From positions 1 through 64,000 of the forward strand of contig JAMPXD010000001.1 of NCBI GenBank assembly GCA_023701365.1: a stretch of DNA of 64,000 nt. The letters run 5' to 3'. Positions 53,311-62,731 of the stretch are shown one piece after another. Under the pieces are notes generated by a model. That model made no database searches. It was given only the letters and a program-made list of their open reading frames with translations, and was not told where the DNA came from. The first letter of the stretch is position 1. Every line of letters begins with the position of its first letter. A program made the translations under genes and the position numbers. The stretch is from Geobacteraceae bacterium (GTDB lineage: Bacteria; Desulfobacterota; Desulfuromonadia; Geobacterales; Geobacteraceae).

Positions 53311-54455
53311 TCTGTGCGGCCTTTATGGAGCATGGCGAGGGCCAGTTCGGCCACCCGTGTCGAGCAGCCCCCCTCCCCCAGTTTCTCTCTGACTGTGTGC
53401 AGGCTGGTCTTGATGGCTGCGGCCCGGCCGGCATCGGTCAGCATGCTGGCGATCTCGGCCGCGATCCGTGCCGGCTCCGCGTCGTGCTGGATCAGCTCCG
53501 GAACCACCCGCTCGCCCGCCACGATGTTGCAGATGCCGATATGGTCCACCCTGATGAGGCGCCTGCCGACCTCATAGGTGAAGGGGGAAACCCGGTAGAT
53601 GATCACCATCGGCACCCCCATCAGGGCGATTTCCAGGGTCACCGTCCCCGACACGGTGATGATGGCGTCACAGACCTGCATGACGTCGTAGCCCCGCCCT
53701 TCCACGACCTTTATTTCCAGGCCTGCGGCAGCGAGACAGGGATCGAGGTCCGACCTGGTAAGGCTGGAGGCGAGCGGCAGGATGAACTGCAGGTCGGGGA
53801 AGCGCTCCTTCAGGAGCTTTGCCGAATCCAGGATGGTCGGCAGGAGACTCTTGATCTCCCCCCGGCGGCTGCCGGGAAAGAGGCCGACCGTGCGCCGGCC
53901 GGGATCGAGGCCGAAGCTCGCCTGGGCCGAGGCCCGATCCCCGGTGGGGCGGACCACATCCACCAGGGGGTGACCGACAAAGGTGACCGGCACCCCCTCC
54001 CTCTCGTAAAAGGGGAGCTCAAAAGGGAAGACCACCGCCATCCGGTCCACCACCCGGCCGATCTTCTTCACCCGCCCCACCCGCCATGCCCAGACCTGGG
54101 GGCTGATGTAGTAGAGGACCTTCACCCCCGCCTTTCTGGCCAGCCTGGCGATCCGCAGGTTGAAATCGGGGTAGTCGATCAGGATCAGGAGGTCCGGCGG
54201 TTCCGAGGTGATGATCTTCTTCAGGGTGAGATAGGCGTGGCTGATGACGTTGAAATGGGCGATCACCTCCACCAGACCGACCACGGCCATCTGCGAGGCG
54301 TCCACCAGGGTCTCGACACCCGCCTCCCGCATCCGCGGGCCGCCGATGCCGAAGAAGGATACTGAGGGATCGAGCCTCGTGGCCTCTTTAACCAGGTTGG
54401 CACCGTGGAGGTCCCCCGAGGCCTCGCCGGCAACGATCATGATACGTTTTTGCAA
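53307..54455 (-). CDS. lpxB: Lipid-A-disaccharide synthase
   Basis: Joins two acylated (di)aminoglucosyl units to make the lipid A disaccharide. The ~382 residues begin IMIVAGEASGDLHGANLVK and carry the GT19 segments (GLFPGSRRGEIKSLLP; SGTVTLEIALMGVPMVI). I use the TTG at 54455 (LQKRIMIVAG), which gives the family length; an ATG at 54440 is the alternative. Neither has a clear Shine-Dalgarno, and the open frame further upstream is only translated heptamer repeat. Confidence 0.93.
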   Translation of the reverse strand: MQKRIMIVAGEASGDLHGANLVKEATRLDPSVSFFGIGGPRMREAGVETLVDASQMAVVGLVEVIAHFNVISHAYLTLKKIITSEPPDLLILIDYPDFNLRIARLARKAGVKVLYYISPQVWAWRVGRVKKIGRVVDRMAVVFPFELPFYEREGVPVTFVGHPLVDVVRPTGDRASAQASFGLDPGRRTVGLFPGSRRGEIKSLLPTILDSAKLLKERFPDLQFILPLASSLTRSDLDPCLAAAGLEIKVVEGRGYDVMQVCDAIITVSGTVTLEIALMGVPMVIIYRVSPFTYEVGRRLIRVDHIGICNIVAGERVVPELIQHDAEPARIAAEIASMLTDAGRAAAIKTSLHTVREKLGEGGCSTRVAELALAMLHKGRTE

Positions 54456-54540
54456 ATGCGGAGTGCGGAGTGCGGAGTGTCGAATTGAACCCTCTCCCCC
54501 GCATTCCGCATTCCGCATTCCGCATTCCGCACTTGTCACT
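54456..54540. repeat. Inverted heptamer array (TGCGGAG/CATTCCG type)
   Basis: Left arm TGCGGAGTGCGGAGTG; right arm four CATTCCG units. The arms are complementary (GCGGAAT family) with a loop of ~25 bases. It fills the spacer between gnnB and lpxB and shares its unit with the array at 28453-28537. Confidence 0.85.
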
Positions 54541-55629
54541 CTAGACGCTCTTTATGACCGCTACTACCTCCCGCACCTGCGCCTCGGTCATCTCCGGGAA
54601 GACCGGGAGCGACATGCAGCGGGCCGCCGTCTCCTCGGCAACCGGCAGGGAGACCCCCTGATAGGCGGCGGCAAACACCTCCTGGCGGTGCAGCGGGATC
54701 GGATAGTAGATGGCCGAGGCGATGCCGGCGGCGGTGAGTGCCGCCATGATCGCGTCGCGACGGTCGGTCAGCACCGTGTACTGGTGGTAGACATGGACCC
54801 CCTTGCCGTCCTCGTACGGGGGAGTCACCACGCTCCCCTGCAGGAGCTCGGAGTAGAGATGGGCAACACGGCGGCGCCCCTCGCTGTAAGCCCCGATCCT
54901 CTTCAGCTTGACCCGCAGGATCACCGCCTGGATCTCGTCGAGGCGGCTGTTGTAGCCGATCACCGAGTGGTGGTAGCGGACCTTGCTGCCATGGTTGCGC
55001 AATACCTTCAGCTGCTCCGCCAGCTCTTCGGAATTGGTGGTCACCATGCCGCCGTCGCCGTAACAGCCGAGGTTCTTGCTCGGGAAAAAGCTGAAGCAGC
55101 CGGCGGCGCCGATCGCGCCGGTCATCCGGGGGCCAGTGGCCGCGCCGAACGACTGGGCGCAGTCCTCGATCAGGAGCAGGCCGTGTTTCTTGCAGATCGC
55201 CTCGATCGGCGCCATGTCGGCCGGCTGGCCGAACAGGTGAACCGGCAGGACGGCCCGGGTGCGCGGGGTGATGGCCGCCTCGATCCCGGCCGGGTCGATG
55301 TTGAAGGTGCGCGGGTCGATGTCGGTGAAGACCGGGGTGGCCCCCACGTAACGGATCGCCTCGGCGGTGGCGATGAAGGTGAAGGGTGAGGTGATCACCT
55401 CGTCCCCCTCCCCTATCCCGGCCGCAGCCAGGGCCAGGTGGAGCGCATCGGTGCCGGAGGCAACCGCCACTGCGTGCTTCACCCCGAGACAGGCGGCCGC
55501 CTCGTTTTCAAAGGCGCTCACATTGGGGCCGAGGATGAACTGGGTCTTCTCCAGCGCCTCCAGAACCCCCCTGTCAATCTCCTCCTTGATCTGGTGGTAC
55601 TGAATCTTCAGGTCAACCATTGGAATCAT
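54541..55629 (-). CDS. gnnB: UDP-sugar 3-aminotransferase GnnB-like
   Basis: A ~362-residue DegT/DnrJ/EryC1 PLP enzyme (MVDLKIQYHQIKEEID start; LLIEDCAQSFGA; PLP-Lys in FFPSKNLGCYGDGG). GnnB aminates UDP-3-keto-GlcNAc to UDP-GlcNAc3N. The assignment rests on its place beside a Gfo/Idh dehydrogenase between lpxA and lpxB, the same order as gnnA-gnnB in Acidithiobacillus ferrooxidans. ATG 55629 with GAGGTG upstream. A generic sugar aminotransferase acting elsewhere is possible but less likely here. Confidence 0.85.
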   Translation of the reverse strand: MIPMVDLKIQYHQIKEEIDRGVLEALEKTQFILGPNVSAFENEAAACLGVKHAVAVASGTDALHLALAAAGIGEGDEVITSPFTFIATAEAIRYVGATPVFTDIDPRTFNIDPAGIEAAITPRTRAVLPVHLFGQPADMAPIEAICKKHGLLLIEDCAQSFGAATGPRMTGAIGAAGCFSFFPSKNLGCYGDGGMVTTNSEELAEQLKVLRNHGSKVRYHHSVIGYNSRLDEIQAVILRVKLKRIGAYSEGRRRVAHLYSELLQGSVVTPPYEDGKGVHVYHQYTVLTDRRDAIMAALTAAGIASAIYYPIPLHRQEVFAAAYQGVSLPVAEETAARCMSLPVFPEMTEAQVREVVAVIKSV

Positions 55630-55660
55630 GCGTAACACCTCACTTGTAAATACGTTATCT

Positions 55661-55709
55661 GTAGGGGCGCATGGCATGCGCCCAAAGGGCGAACGCCGTT
55701 CGCCCCTAC
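55661..55709. repeat. Palindromic GTAGGGGCG element 1
   Basis: GTAGGGGCG at one end and CGCCCCTAC at the other, with two inner GC-rich palindromes (GCATGGCATGCGCCC and GGGCGAACGCCGTTCGCCC). The CTA at 55706-55708 is the gnnA stop codon (TAG), supplied by the element end. Confidence 0.88.
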
Positions 55710-56644
55710 AGTTTCTTGTTGATCATCAGCGCCGTCTCCAGCGCCCGCCTGCCGTCTTCGCCGGTCACCACCGGCGGCCTGCCGGTCACTATGGCATCGA
55801 GGAAAGACTCAATCTCGCTCTTCAGGGCATCCCCCGGCTCGAAGCTTTTCTCCTCCATCTTGACATTGGGGACCCCCGGAAACATCTCCCCTTCCCCCTT
55901 GCGGAACTGGGCCAGCTTCTTGTTCTGGAAATCGACGGAGATGTAGGAGTCGGCCTGAAAGATCCTCATCCGCCGCTCGCTCTTGAGGCTTATCCGGCTC
56001 GCCGTGACATTTGCCACGCAGCCGTTCGCGAAGAGGATCCGGGCGTTGGCGATATCCTCCTCGTCGGTGAAGACCGGCGTGCCGATGGAGTTGATCTGCT
56101 TGATCGGCGACTTTACCATGTTCTGGATGATGTCGATGTCGTGGATCATCAGATCGAGCACCACGTTGACGTCGGTTCCCCGCGGCTTGAACGGGGCGAT
56201 CCGGATCGATTCGATGAAACCGGGCTTGGTGAGGAGGCCGTCGAGGGCAATGACCACCGGATTGAACCGCTCCAGGTGGCCCACCTGGAATACCGCGCCC
56301 CGCTCCCGGGCAATCCTGATCAGTTCGTCCGCCTCGGCCAGGGTAGTGGTAATCGGCTTCTCCAGCAGGACATGGACCCCCCTTTCGAGAAACGCCCGCG
56401 CCACCTCGAAATGATACTGGGTCGGCACCACGATGCTGACGGCGTCCACCTCATCGAGGATCTGCCGGTAATCGGCAACCCCCCTCGTCCCCAATTTGGC
56501 GGCGAGTTCGTCTGCCCGCTGCCGGTCGCTGTCGACCACCGCCACCAGCTCGGCATTGGTCAGCTGGGCATATTTCTCGGCATGGAACTGCCCCAGATAA
56601 CCGACACCCACAACTGCGGTCCTGAGCTTTTTCATCAACGGCAT
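55706..56644 (-). CDS. gnnA: Gfo/Idh/MocA dehydrogenase, UDP-GlcNAc 3-dehydrogenase GnnA-like
   Basis: A 312-residue NAD-dependent sugar dehydrogenase: Rossmann [14 protein letters not shown] near the N-terminus and the catalytic EKP motif in [14 protein letters not shown]. GnnA oxidises C3 of UDP-GlcNAc for the following GnnB transamination. The position next to gnnB and directly after lpxA gives the assignment. I start it at ATG 56644, which has AAGGGG upstream and overlaps the lpxA end. Its TAG stop lies in a palindromic repeat. Confidence 0.86.
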   Translation of the reverse strand: MPLMKKLRTAVVGVGYLGQFHAEKYAQLTNAELVAVVDSDRQRADELAAKLGTRGVADYRQILDEVDAVSIVVPTQYHFEVARAFLERGVHVLLEKPITTTLAEADELIRIARERGAVFQVGHLERFNPVVIALDGLLTKPGFIESIRIAPFKPRGTDVNVVLDLMIHDIDIIQNMVKSPIKQINSIGTPVFTDEEDIANARILFANGCVANVTASRISLKSERRMRIFQADSYISVDFQNKKLAQFRKGEGEMFPGVPNVKMEEKSFEPGDALKSEIESFLDAIVTGRPPVVTGEDGRRALETALMINKKL

Positions 56645-57405
56645 ATTCCCCTTTCCGATTTTTCGATAAATTCGATGAAACGCGCCAACTCCGGGAGCAT
56701 GGGGATCTCGTTCCTGATCCTTTCCAGCGCATCGGCAATCCGCAGCTTGGAGAAGGCCAGGATCTTATAGGCCTTCTTGAGTGACCTGATGGTCTCCTCG
56801 GGAAAGCCCCGGCGGCGCAGCCCCACCATATTGAGTCCGCGCAGCCTGGCGCGGTCGCCGGTGGCGATGGTATAAGGGGGGACATCCTGGCCCACCATGG
56901 CGCCACCACCGACCATGGTGTAAGCGCCGATAGTGACGAACTGGTGAACGGCGGTAAGCCCGCCGAGAATGGCGTAATCCTCGACCCGCACATGACCGGC
57001 CAGGGTCGCGCCATTGGCCATCACCACGTTGTTGCCGATATGACAGTCATGGGCCGCGTGGCAGTATGCCATGAACAGGTTGCCGTCGCCGATGGTGGTT
57101 TCGCCGTCGCCGGTCACGGTGCCTGGATGGATGGTGACGAACTCCCGGAAGATGTTACTGTTGCCGATCCTCAGCCAGGTCTCCTCTCCCTTGTACTTCA
57201 GGTCCTGGGGGACCCCTCCGACCGAGGCGAGATGGAATATCTGGTTGTCCTCGCCGATCTCGGTCCAGCCGTCGATCACCGCATGGGCGCCGATCTTGGT
57301 GCCGCGTCCGATGCGCACATGTGCGCCGATCACCGCGTAGGGACCGACCTCCACATTGCTGGCCAATTGCGCGTCAGGGTGGATGACGGCGGTGGGATGG
57401 ATCAT
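56635..57405 (-). CDS. lpxA: UDP-(N-acetyl)glucosamine O/N-acyltransferase LpxA
   Basis: First step of lipid A synthesis: moves a 3-hydroxyacyl chain from ACP to position 3 of the UDP-sugar. The 256 residues form a left-handed beta-helix with the active-site His in [16 protein letters not shown] (about residue 120-125) and the C-terminal helical domain. With gnnA/gnnB adjacent, its natural acceptor is probably UDP-GlcNAc3N, giving an amide instead of an ester; acceptor selectivity cannot be read by eye. GGAG lies six bases before ATG 57405. Confidence 0.95.
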   Translation of the reverse strand: MIHPTAVIHPDAQLASNVEVGPYAVIGAHVRIGRGTKIGAHAVIDGWTEIGEDNQIFHLASVGGVPQDLKYKGEETWLRIGNSNIFREFVTIHPGTVTGDGETTIGDGNLFMAYCHAAHDCHIGNNVVMANGATLAGHVRVEDYAILGGLTAVHQFVTIGAYTMVGGGAMVGQDVPPYTIATGDRARLRGLNMVGLRRRGFPEETIRSLKKAYKILAFSKLRIADALERIRNEIPMLPELARFIEFIEKSERGICR

Positions 57406-57420
57406 GGTCACTCCGTGACA

Positions 57421-57477
57421 GTAGGGGCGATCCTTGTGATCGCCCTTTCAGCGGGCGAATACAAGATTCGCCCCTAC
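57421..57477. repeat. Palindromic GTAGGGGCG element 2
   Basis: GTAGGGGCGATCCTTGTGAT, CGCCC, then GGGCGAATACAAGATTCGCC with a CCTAC end. It begins eight bases past the fabZ stop and ends 15 bases before lpxA. Confidence 0.88.
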
Positions 57478-57484
57478 AACCGCG

Positions 57485-57919
57485 CTATTTATCCGCGAAG
57501 GTCGCCTTCAGCTCGGCCTCGGTCGCCAGCTTGCCGTCGACGAAGACCTTGCCGTTGAAACACCAGATATTGCGGCGGTTCGAGATGGCCTCCATCTCGA
57601 TGCGGAGCTGGTCGCCCGGCATGACCGGCCGACGGAACTTGGCATTGTCGATGGCAACGAAGTAGCAGACCTTCTGGCGGATGTCGTCGTTGGAGGCGAG
57701 ATAGGCGAGGATTCCTCCCACCTGGGCCATCGCCTCGATCTGAAGGACCCCGGGCATCACCGGATGGCCGGGGAAATGCCCCGGGAAAAAGGGCTCGTTG
57801 ATGGTGACGTTCTTGATCCCGACGATCTTTTTTCCCGGCTCATGCTCCACGACCCGGTCAACCAGGAGGAACGGGTAGCGGTGGGGGAGGATCTTCATGA
57901 TCTCGTTGATGTCAAGCAT
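57485..57919 (-). CDS. fabZ: 3-hydroxyacyl-ACP dehydratase FabZ
   Basis: Dehydrates 3-hydroxyacyl-ACP in fatty acid synthesis and competes with LpxA/LpxD for the same pool. The 144 residues show the hot-dog fold pattern ([18 protein letters not shown]) and the catalytic helix [19 protein letters not shown]. The lpxD-fabZ-lpxA order is the conserved one. Confidence 0.96.
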   Translation of the reverse strand: MLDINEIMKILPHRYPFLLVDRVVEHEPGKKIVGIKNVTINEPFFPGHFPGHPVMPGVLQIEAMAQVGGILAYLASNDDIRQKVCYFVAIDNAKFRRPVMPGDQLRIEMEAISNRRNIWCFNGKVFVDGKLATEAELKATFADK

Positions 57920-57948
57920 GGTGGCTCCTTATCGCATTGAATGGTTAT

Positions 57949-58050
57949 GTAGGGGCGAGGCATGCCTCGCCCGTTTTGCGGCTTTGCAGACGGAGTGCGG
58001 CGCATCCAGCCGCCGCAGCTGCTTTGGCGGAGGAGGCTGTCTCGCCCCTA
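57949..58050. repeat. Palindromic GTAGGGGCG element 3 (with insert)
   Basis: GTAGGGGCGAGGCATGCCTC at one end and GTCTCGCCCCTA at the other. The centre (~58 bases) differs from the other two copies and has its own GCGGC-rich palindromic stretch. The CTA at 58048-58050 is the lpxD stop codon (TAG). Confidence 0.8.
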
Positions 58051-59085
58051 ACATTTTCCGGCGAGTTTCTCCTCCAGTTCCTGCACCTTCTTCTCCAGCG
58101 CGCTTACCGTCCTGCGCAGCTCGGGAAGCGTCTGAAAGACCGCCGATGCCCTGAGCCACTCCCGGTGGGAGAAGGCCGGTATGCCGCTCACCATCTGGCC
58201 GGCCGGGATACTGTGGGTGATCCCCGACTTTGCCCCCACCATGACGTTGTCGCCGACCTCCAGGTGGCCGGCGACCCCGACCTGCCCCGCCAGGGTCACA
58301 TGCTCCCCCACCTTGACGCTGCCGGCAATTCCCACCTGGGATACGATCATGCAGTTCGCGCCGATCACGCAGTTGTGGGCGATCTGCGCCAGGTTGTCGA
58401 TCTTGGTGCCGCGCCCGATCCGGGTGACTTCGAGGGCGGCCCGGTCGATGGCCGCATTGGCGCCGATCTCCACATCATCCTCGATCACCACGATGCCGAT
58501 CTGGGGGATCTTGTACCACGCCGCGCCGTCCGGCGCATAGCCGAAGCCGTCGCTGCCGATCACGGCGCCGCTGTGGACGATGACCCGGCTGCCGATGCGG
58601 CACCGCTCGCGCACGGTGACGTTGGCGTGAAGGGTGACGTCGTCCCCCAGCTCCACCCCCTCGTAAAGGACGACGCCCGGATGGAGGGTCACTCTCTCCC
58701 CGAGCTTCACGCCGTCTCCGACGAATGCCCCGGGATAGACCGCGACCTCCCTTCCCATCGTCACGTTGCTCCCGATGCGCGCCCCTTCCATCACCCCGCG
58801 GGACCGGTACGGCCGGGAGGTGAACAGGGTAAGGAGCTTGGCGAAGGCGAGATAGGGGTTTTTCACCTCGATGCCGTCTTTGCCGCAGGGGTCGGCCCCC
58901 GGCGGAAGGACCACCGCCGTTGCCCCGGTGGTCGCCACCTTGGCGGCGTACCTGGGGTTGGCAAGGAAGGTGATCTCCCCCGCCTTGGCGTCGTCCAGGC
59001 CGGCGAGCCCCCGGATCAGGGTCTCCCCGTCGCCGATTACCGTGCCGCCGAGATACCCGGCCAGCTCTTTAAGAGTCTTTCCCAC
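58048..59085 (-). CDS. lpxD: UDP-3-O/N-acylglucosamine N-acyltransferase LpxD
   Basis: Adds the second 3-hydroxyacyl chain at position 2. The 345 residues have the N-terminal uridine-binding domain (~1-100), a beta-helix of hexapeptide repeats with the active-site His in [13 protein letters not shown] (~residue 240) and a C-terminal helix. It starts at GTG 59085 after AGGAG. Its stop codon is provided by the adjacent palindromic repeat. Confidence 0.95.
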   Translation of the reverse strand: MGKTLKELAGYLGGTVIGDGETLIRGLAGLDDAKAGEITFLANPRYAAKVATTGATAVVLPPGADPCGKDGIEVKNPYLAFAKLLTLFTSRPYRSRGVMEGARIGSNVTMGREVAVYPGAFVGDGVKLGERVTLHPGVVLYEGVELGDDVTLHANVTVRERCRIGSRVIVHSGAVIGSDGFGYAPDGAAWYKIPQIGIVVIEDDVEIGANAAIDRAALEVTRIGRGTKIDNLAQIAHNCVIGANCMIVSQVGIAGSVKVGEHVTLAGQVGVAGHLEVGDNVMVGAKSGITHSIPAGQMVSGIPAFSHREWLRASAVFQTLPELRRTVSALEKKVQELEEKLAGKC

Positions 59086-59095
59086 GCTGATCTCC

Positions 59096-59153
59096 TGGAA
59101 AAATCTGTTCGATGTTCGCTGCTCAACATAAACCTCGAACCTCGAACCTCGAA
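59096..59153. repeat. Heptamer array (ACCTCGA type) with a partial inverted arm
   Basis: Three copies of ACCTCGA follow an inverted GTTCGATGTTCG about 20 bases earlier. It fills the spacer between the ompH stop and the lpxD start; the unit is kin to GAACATC at 20099. Confidence 0.75.
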
Positions 59154-59675
59154 CTATTTTTTCTTGGCCTCGTTGAACACCTTCAGGATCTCGTCGGTCA
59201 CGTCGGCCTTCTCGTCCAGGTAGATCATGCTGTCGTTCTTGACGAAGATGAAAGAATAGCCGTTGTTCTTGCCGTACTCCTGGATGGTCTTGACGATCTC
59301 TTCAACGATCTGGTTGGTCAGTTCGTCGTTCTTCGCCTGGAGGTCTTCCTGGGCATCCTTGAGAAAGCGCTGGTATTCCTTCAGCTTCTGCTGGTAGTCC
59401 TTCTCCTTGGCGCCCCGCGCGGATTCGGAAAGGAGGACGCTCTGCTTCTCCAGCTCCCCCTTCAGCTTTTTCAGCTCCTCCTCCCGGCTGTTCTTCTCCG
59501 CCTCGTACTTGTTTCCCTTGGCTGCAAGCTGTTCCTTGGCCTGCTTGCCGGCATCAGACAGGATCAGGACCTTCTGGATGTCCACGGAACCGAGTTTCAC
59601 CCCGTCGGCGCCGAAGGCGGCCGGGGCAAGGGCAAGGGAGAGTGCGAGGGCAAATGCGGTGATAATCCTTTTCAT
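59154..59675 (-). CDS. OmpH/Skp family periplasmic chaperone
   Basis: A 173-residue protein with a signal peptide (~residues 1-22, cleaving after AFG) and a long Lys/Glu/Gln-rich coiled coil (~50-130), as in Skp, which holds unfolded outer-membrane proteins on their way to BamA. It lies 27 bases after bamA, the conserved bamA-skp-lpxD order. AAGGAG precedes the ATG. Confidence 0.93.
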   Translation of the reverse strand: MKRIITAFALALSLALAPAAFGADGVKLGSVDIQKVLILSDAGKQAKEQLAAKGNKYEAEKNSREEELKKLKGELEKQSVLLSESARGAKEKDYQQKLKEYQRFLKDAQEDLQAKNDELTNQIVEEIVKTIQEYGKNNGYSFIFVKNDSMIYLDEKADVTDEILKVFNEAKKK

Positions 59676-59702
59676 CTGGTTTCTCCTTAGAAAAAAGATA
59701 TG

Positions 59703-62063
59703 TTAGAAAAAGCTCCCTATCGAGAATTCCAGTTTTCCGCTGGCACTGTCTATACCGGAGCGCGGATTGAGGGGGATGCCGTACTCCAGCCGCAGCGGCC
59801 CGATCGGGGAAAACCAGCGGATGCCGGCGCCGTAGCTCGCCTGCATGCTCGTCGAGAAAATCCTGTCAAAGCCATCATAGGCGTTGCCGATGTCGAAGAA
59901 CGCCACCCCCTTGAGCCCCACCTCCTTCAGGAGCGGAAAGGTGAACTCGGCGTTGAAATACGCTTCAGTGTCCCCGCCGGTGAAGGCCCTGTTGACGGAG
60001 GCGCTAGTGACCCCAAGTAGAGTGGACACGGGGGCAGGACTGCTGACATTGGGGCCGACCTCCCTGCTGCGGTAGCCGCGGAGGGTATTGATCCCCCCCA
60101 GATAGAACCGCTCGTCGATCGGTACTTCCTTGCCGAGCCCATCGACGTAGCCCAGCTCGCCATGAAGGGAAAAGACCGTCCCCCATATAACCGGGAAATA
60201 GGCCCTGGTATTGCCGATAAAGCGGAGGAAGCGGTTGGTCCCGCCGAGGCCGGCGAATTCAACGGAGAGGCCGTTGACCATCCCCTTCGTGGGATCGAGG
60301 CGGTAGTCGGTGGTGTTTCGGGAGAGACTGGCGCTGATGGAGCTCGTGGTCGAGGTCTCTTCGGGCTGGGTCTCCAGACCCAGGGCAATGCTCTGCTGCA
60401 GGGCATCCGATATGTCGAAAATCTTCTTGTCTTCATAGCGGTAGACCCACAAGGTGCTCAAGGTCTCGGACAGGGGGTAGCCCGCCTTGATGTCGCCGCC
60501 GGTGACGCGCTTGCTGTAATCGGTGTAATCCCGCTCGGTGCGATAGATATCCGCCCCCAGGGTCCATCTGGTGTCCATGAAATAGTTGTCGGTCAGCCCC
60601 ACGTTATAGGTCTGCGTCTTTCCCCCCAGGGAAGCTGCGGCGTTGGCCTTGAGCCCCAGGCCGAGGAAATTCGCCTGCTGCACCGAACCCTGACCGATCA
60701 AGCCGTCCAGCGAGCTGTAGCCGGCGCCGATGCTGAAGGTGCCGGTCGGCTTCTCCTTCACCTCCACGTTGACGTTCAGCTTGTTGGCGGCGCTCCCCTT
60801 GGCGGTGGAAATGTTCGCCTCCTCGAAGAATCCGAGGTTCATCAGGTTCTGCTTGCTCTTTTTCAGGGGGGTCGTGCCGTACAGCCCTCCCTCGTCAAGC
60901 CGCATCTCCCGCCGCACCACCTTGTCGCGGGTCTTGGTGTTGCCGCTGATGTTGATCCGGTCGATGTGGACCTTCTCCCCCTTTTCGAAGTCGAAGGTGA
61001 TGTTGATGGTTTTCTTTTCGGGATCGGCCTGGGAAAGGGGGGAGACGTTGGCAAAGGCGTATCCCATGTCGCCATATAGATCAGTCAGGGTAAAAATGTC
61101 CCCCCGCAGAACCCCCCTGCTGAAGACTTCGCCGGTCTTCAGCTTCACCTTCTTGGCAAGCTCCTCCCTGTCCACCAGGAGATCGCCCTTGAAATCGAGG
61201 GAACCGGTCCTGAACTGGTCCCCCTCGGTAATGCCGATGGTGACCAGCAGGCCGCTCTTGTCCTCCAGGAGCTCCACCTTCGGCTCCCCCACCTTGACGT
61301 TGACATAGCCGTTGTTGTAATAGAGATCGGCGACCAGGGCCACATCGTTCTTCAGCACCTCTTCCTTGTAGGTGCCGCCGCCGGTGAGCCAGGAGAGGAA
61401 CCACTTCTCGCCGGTCTCCATCTCCTTCTTCAGTTTCCTGTCAGAGAAGGCCCTGTTACCTTCAAACCTTATTCTCTTGATGAGGACCTTTTCCCCTTCG
61501 CTGATCTTGAGCAGCACCCTGAGCTCCGTCTCGGAGCGCTTTTCCGTGGCTGCATCCACCTCCGCCAGGTAATACCCATCGTCGCTGTACAGCTTCTTGA
61601 CCTTCTTGACCCCGCTGGTCAGTTCCTTGGCGGAAAAGACCGCGCCCGGCTTCAGGGCGAAGGCCTCCCTGATCTTGTCGGCGGAGATCTCCTTGTTGCC
61701 GTCGATCCTGACTTCCCGGACGATCGGTTTCTCCACGACCGTATAGATCAGGACCACACCCTTGTCGCTCTTTTCCGTCTCGGCCTTGACGTCCTGGAAG
61801 TAGCCGAGTTTGTAGATGGCGCGGATATCGCTGTCCACCTGCTCGATGGCAAGCGGTTCCCCCGCCTTGAGCTTTACCGCATTCAGGATGACGACGGATT
61901 CTATCCTCCGGTTCCCCTTGACGATCAGCTCGGCGATCTTCTCTTCCCCGGCGCAGGCGACACCGTTGGAAAGAAGGGCAAACAACGCCGCAATCACTAT
62001 TCCTCGCAATATGTGGAGCAAATATCCCCCCGAAGGTACCATAAACGTTGCCAGCTGATTCAC
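59703..62063 (-). CDS. bamA: Outer membrane protein assembly factor BamA
   Basis: Core of the BAM complex. The ~786 residues comprise a signal peptide (hydrophobic segment ~18-38), five POTRA domains (~43-420; the first begins [15 protein letters not shown]) and a C-terminal 16-strand beta-barrel ending in an aromatic residue (SIGSFF). The barrel motif VRGY-like segment [14 protein letters not shown] is present. Start GTG 62063 overlaps the lolD stop (GTGA); an ATG at 62042 would give a shorter signal peptide. Confidence 0.96.
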   Translation of the reverse strand: MNQLATFMVPSGGYLLHILRGIVIAALFALLSNGVACAGEEKIAELIVKGNRRIESVVILNAVKLKAGEPLAIEQVDSDIRAIYKLGYFQDVKAETEKSDKGVVLIYTVVEKPIVREVRIDGNKEISADKIREAFALKPGAVFSAKELTSGVKKVKKLYSDDGYYLAEVDAATEKRSETELRVLLKISEGEKVLIKRIRFEGNRAFSDRKLKKEMETGEKWFLSWLTGGGTYKEEVLKNDVALVADLYYNNGYVNVKVGEPKVELLEDKSGLLVTIGITEGDQFRTGSLDFKGDLLVDREELAKKVKLKTGEVFSRGVLRGDIFTLTDLYGDMGYAFANVSPLSQADPEKKTINITFDFEKGEKVHIDRINISGNTKTRDKVVRREMRLDEGGLYGTTPLKKSKQNLMNLGFFEEANISTAKGSAANKLNVNVEVKEKPTGTFSIGAGYSSLDGLIGQGSVQQANFLGLGLKANAAASLGGKTQTYNVGLTDNYFMDTRWTLGADIYRTERDYTDYSKRVTGGDIKAGYPLSETLSTLWVYRYEDKKIFDISDALQQSIALGLETQPEETSTTSSISASLSRNTTDYRLDPTKGMVNGLSVEFAGLGGTNRFLRFIGNTRAYFPVIWGTVFSLHGELGYVDGLGKEVPIDERFYLGGINTLRGYRSREVGPNVSSPAPVSTLLGVTSASVNRAFTGGDTEAYFNAEFTFPLLKEVGLKGVAFFDIGNAYDGFDRIFSTSMQASYGAGIRWFSPIGPLRLEYGIPLNPRSGIDSASGKLEFSIGSFF

Positions 62064-62731
62064 TCGATTCTTCCGTCCACCATCCTGATGATCTTCCCCA
62101 TGCCGGCAGCCAGCCTTTCGTTGTGGGTGACGATCATCAGGGTGATCCCTTTGCGCTGGTGGATCTCTGCCAGCAGGTCGTGCACCCCGTCGCTCGTCTT
62201 CATGTCCAGGTTGCCGGTCGGCTCATCGGCGAGGAGAAGCTGGGGCGACAGGACCAGCGCCCGGGCAATGGCTACCCGCTGCTGCTCGCCGCCGGAGAGT
62301 TCCCCCGGCCTGTGGGTCAGGCGGTGCGAGAGCCCCACGTCCCGCAGAAGGTCGGAGGCCATGGCTTCGGCCTCGCTCCTCCGGATGCCGGCAATCAGCG
62401 CGGGCATCATGGCGTTCTCCAGCGCGGAAAATTCCGGCAGCAGGTGGTGGAACTGGAAGACGAAGCCGATGGTTCGGTTCCTGAATGCCGCCAGGGCCGC
62501 ATCGCTGCGGCGAAAGACCTCCTCGCCGTTGAACAGCAGACTGCCGGAACTGGGGCGGTCGAGGGTCCCCAGGATATGGAGCAGGGTGCTCTTCCCCGCT
62601 CCGGAGGCGCCGACCAGGGCGATCGTCTCCCCCGCCGCCACCTGCAGGTTGATCCCCCGCAGCACCTCCACCTTCCCTGCCCTGGTGCCGAACGATTTGG
62701 AGAGGTCGATCACCTCCAGCAGGTTACTCAT
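62060..62731 (-). CDS. lolD: Lipoprotein-releasing ABC transporter ATP-binding protein
   Basis: A 223-residue ABC ATPase that powers extraction of lipoproteins from the inner membrane. It has Walker [13 protein letters not shown], signature [14 protein letters not shown] and Walker [13 protein letters not shown], and the MacB/LolD-type N-terminus ([18 protein letters not shown]). It overlaps the permease gene by eight bases. Confidence 0.94.
   Translation of the reverse strand: MSNLLEVIDLSKSFGTRAGKVEVLRGINLQVAAGETIALVGASGAGKSTLLHILGTLDRPSSGSLLFNGEEVFRRSDAALAAFRNRTIGFVFQFHHLLPEFSALENAMMPALIAGIRRSEAEAMASDLLRDVGLSHRLTHRPGELSGGEQQRVAIARALVLSPQLLLADEPTGNLDMKTSDGVHDLLAEIHQRKGITLMIVTHNERLAAGMGKIIRMVDGRIE

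Noticed and set aside
51484-53577. 697-codon plus-strand frame opposite msbA
   Set aside because: Shadow of msbA; its sequence is low-complexity Asp/Glu/His/Gly-rich as expected from the antisense of a GC-rich gene.
54456-54539. N-terminal extension of LpxB (SALRTPH-type residues)
   Set aside because: Translated heptamer repeat, seen as a common artefact; LpxB proper begins at the GEASGD region.
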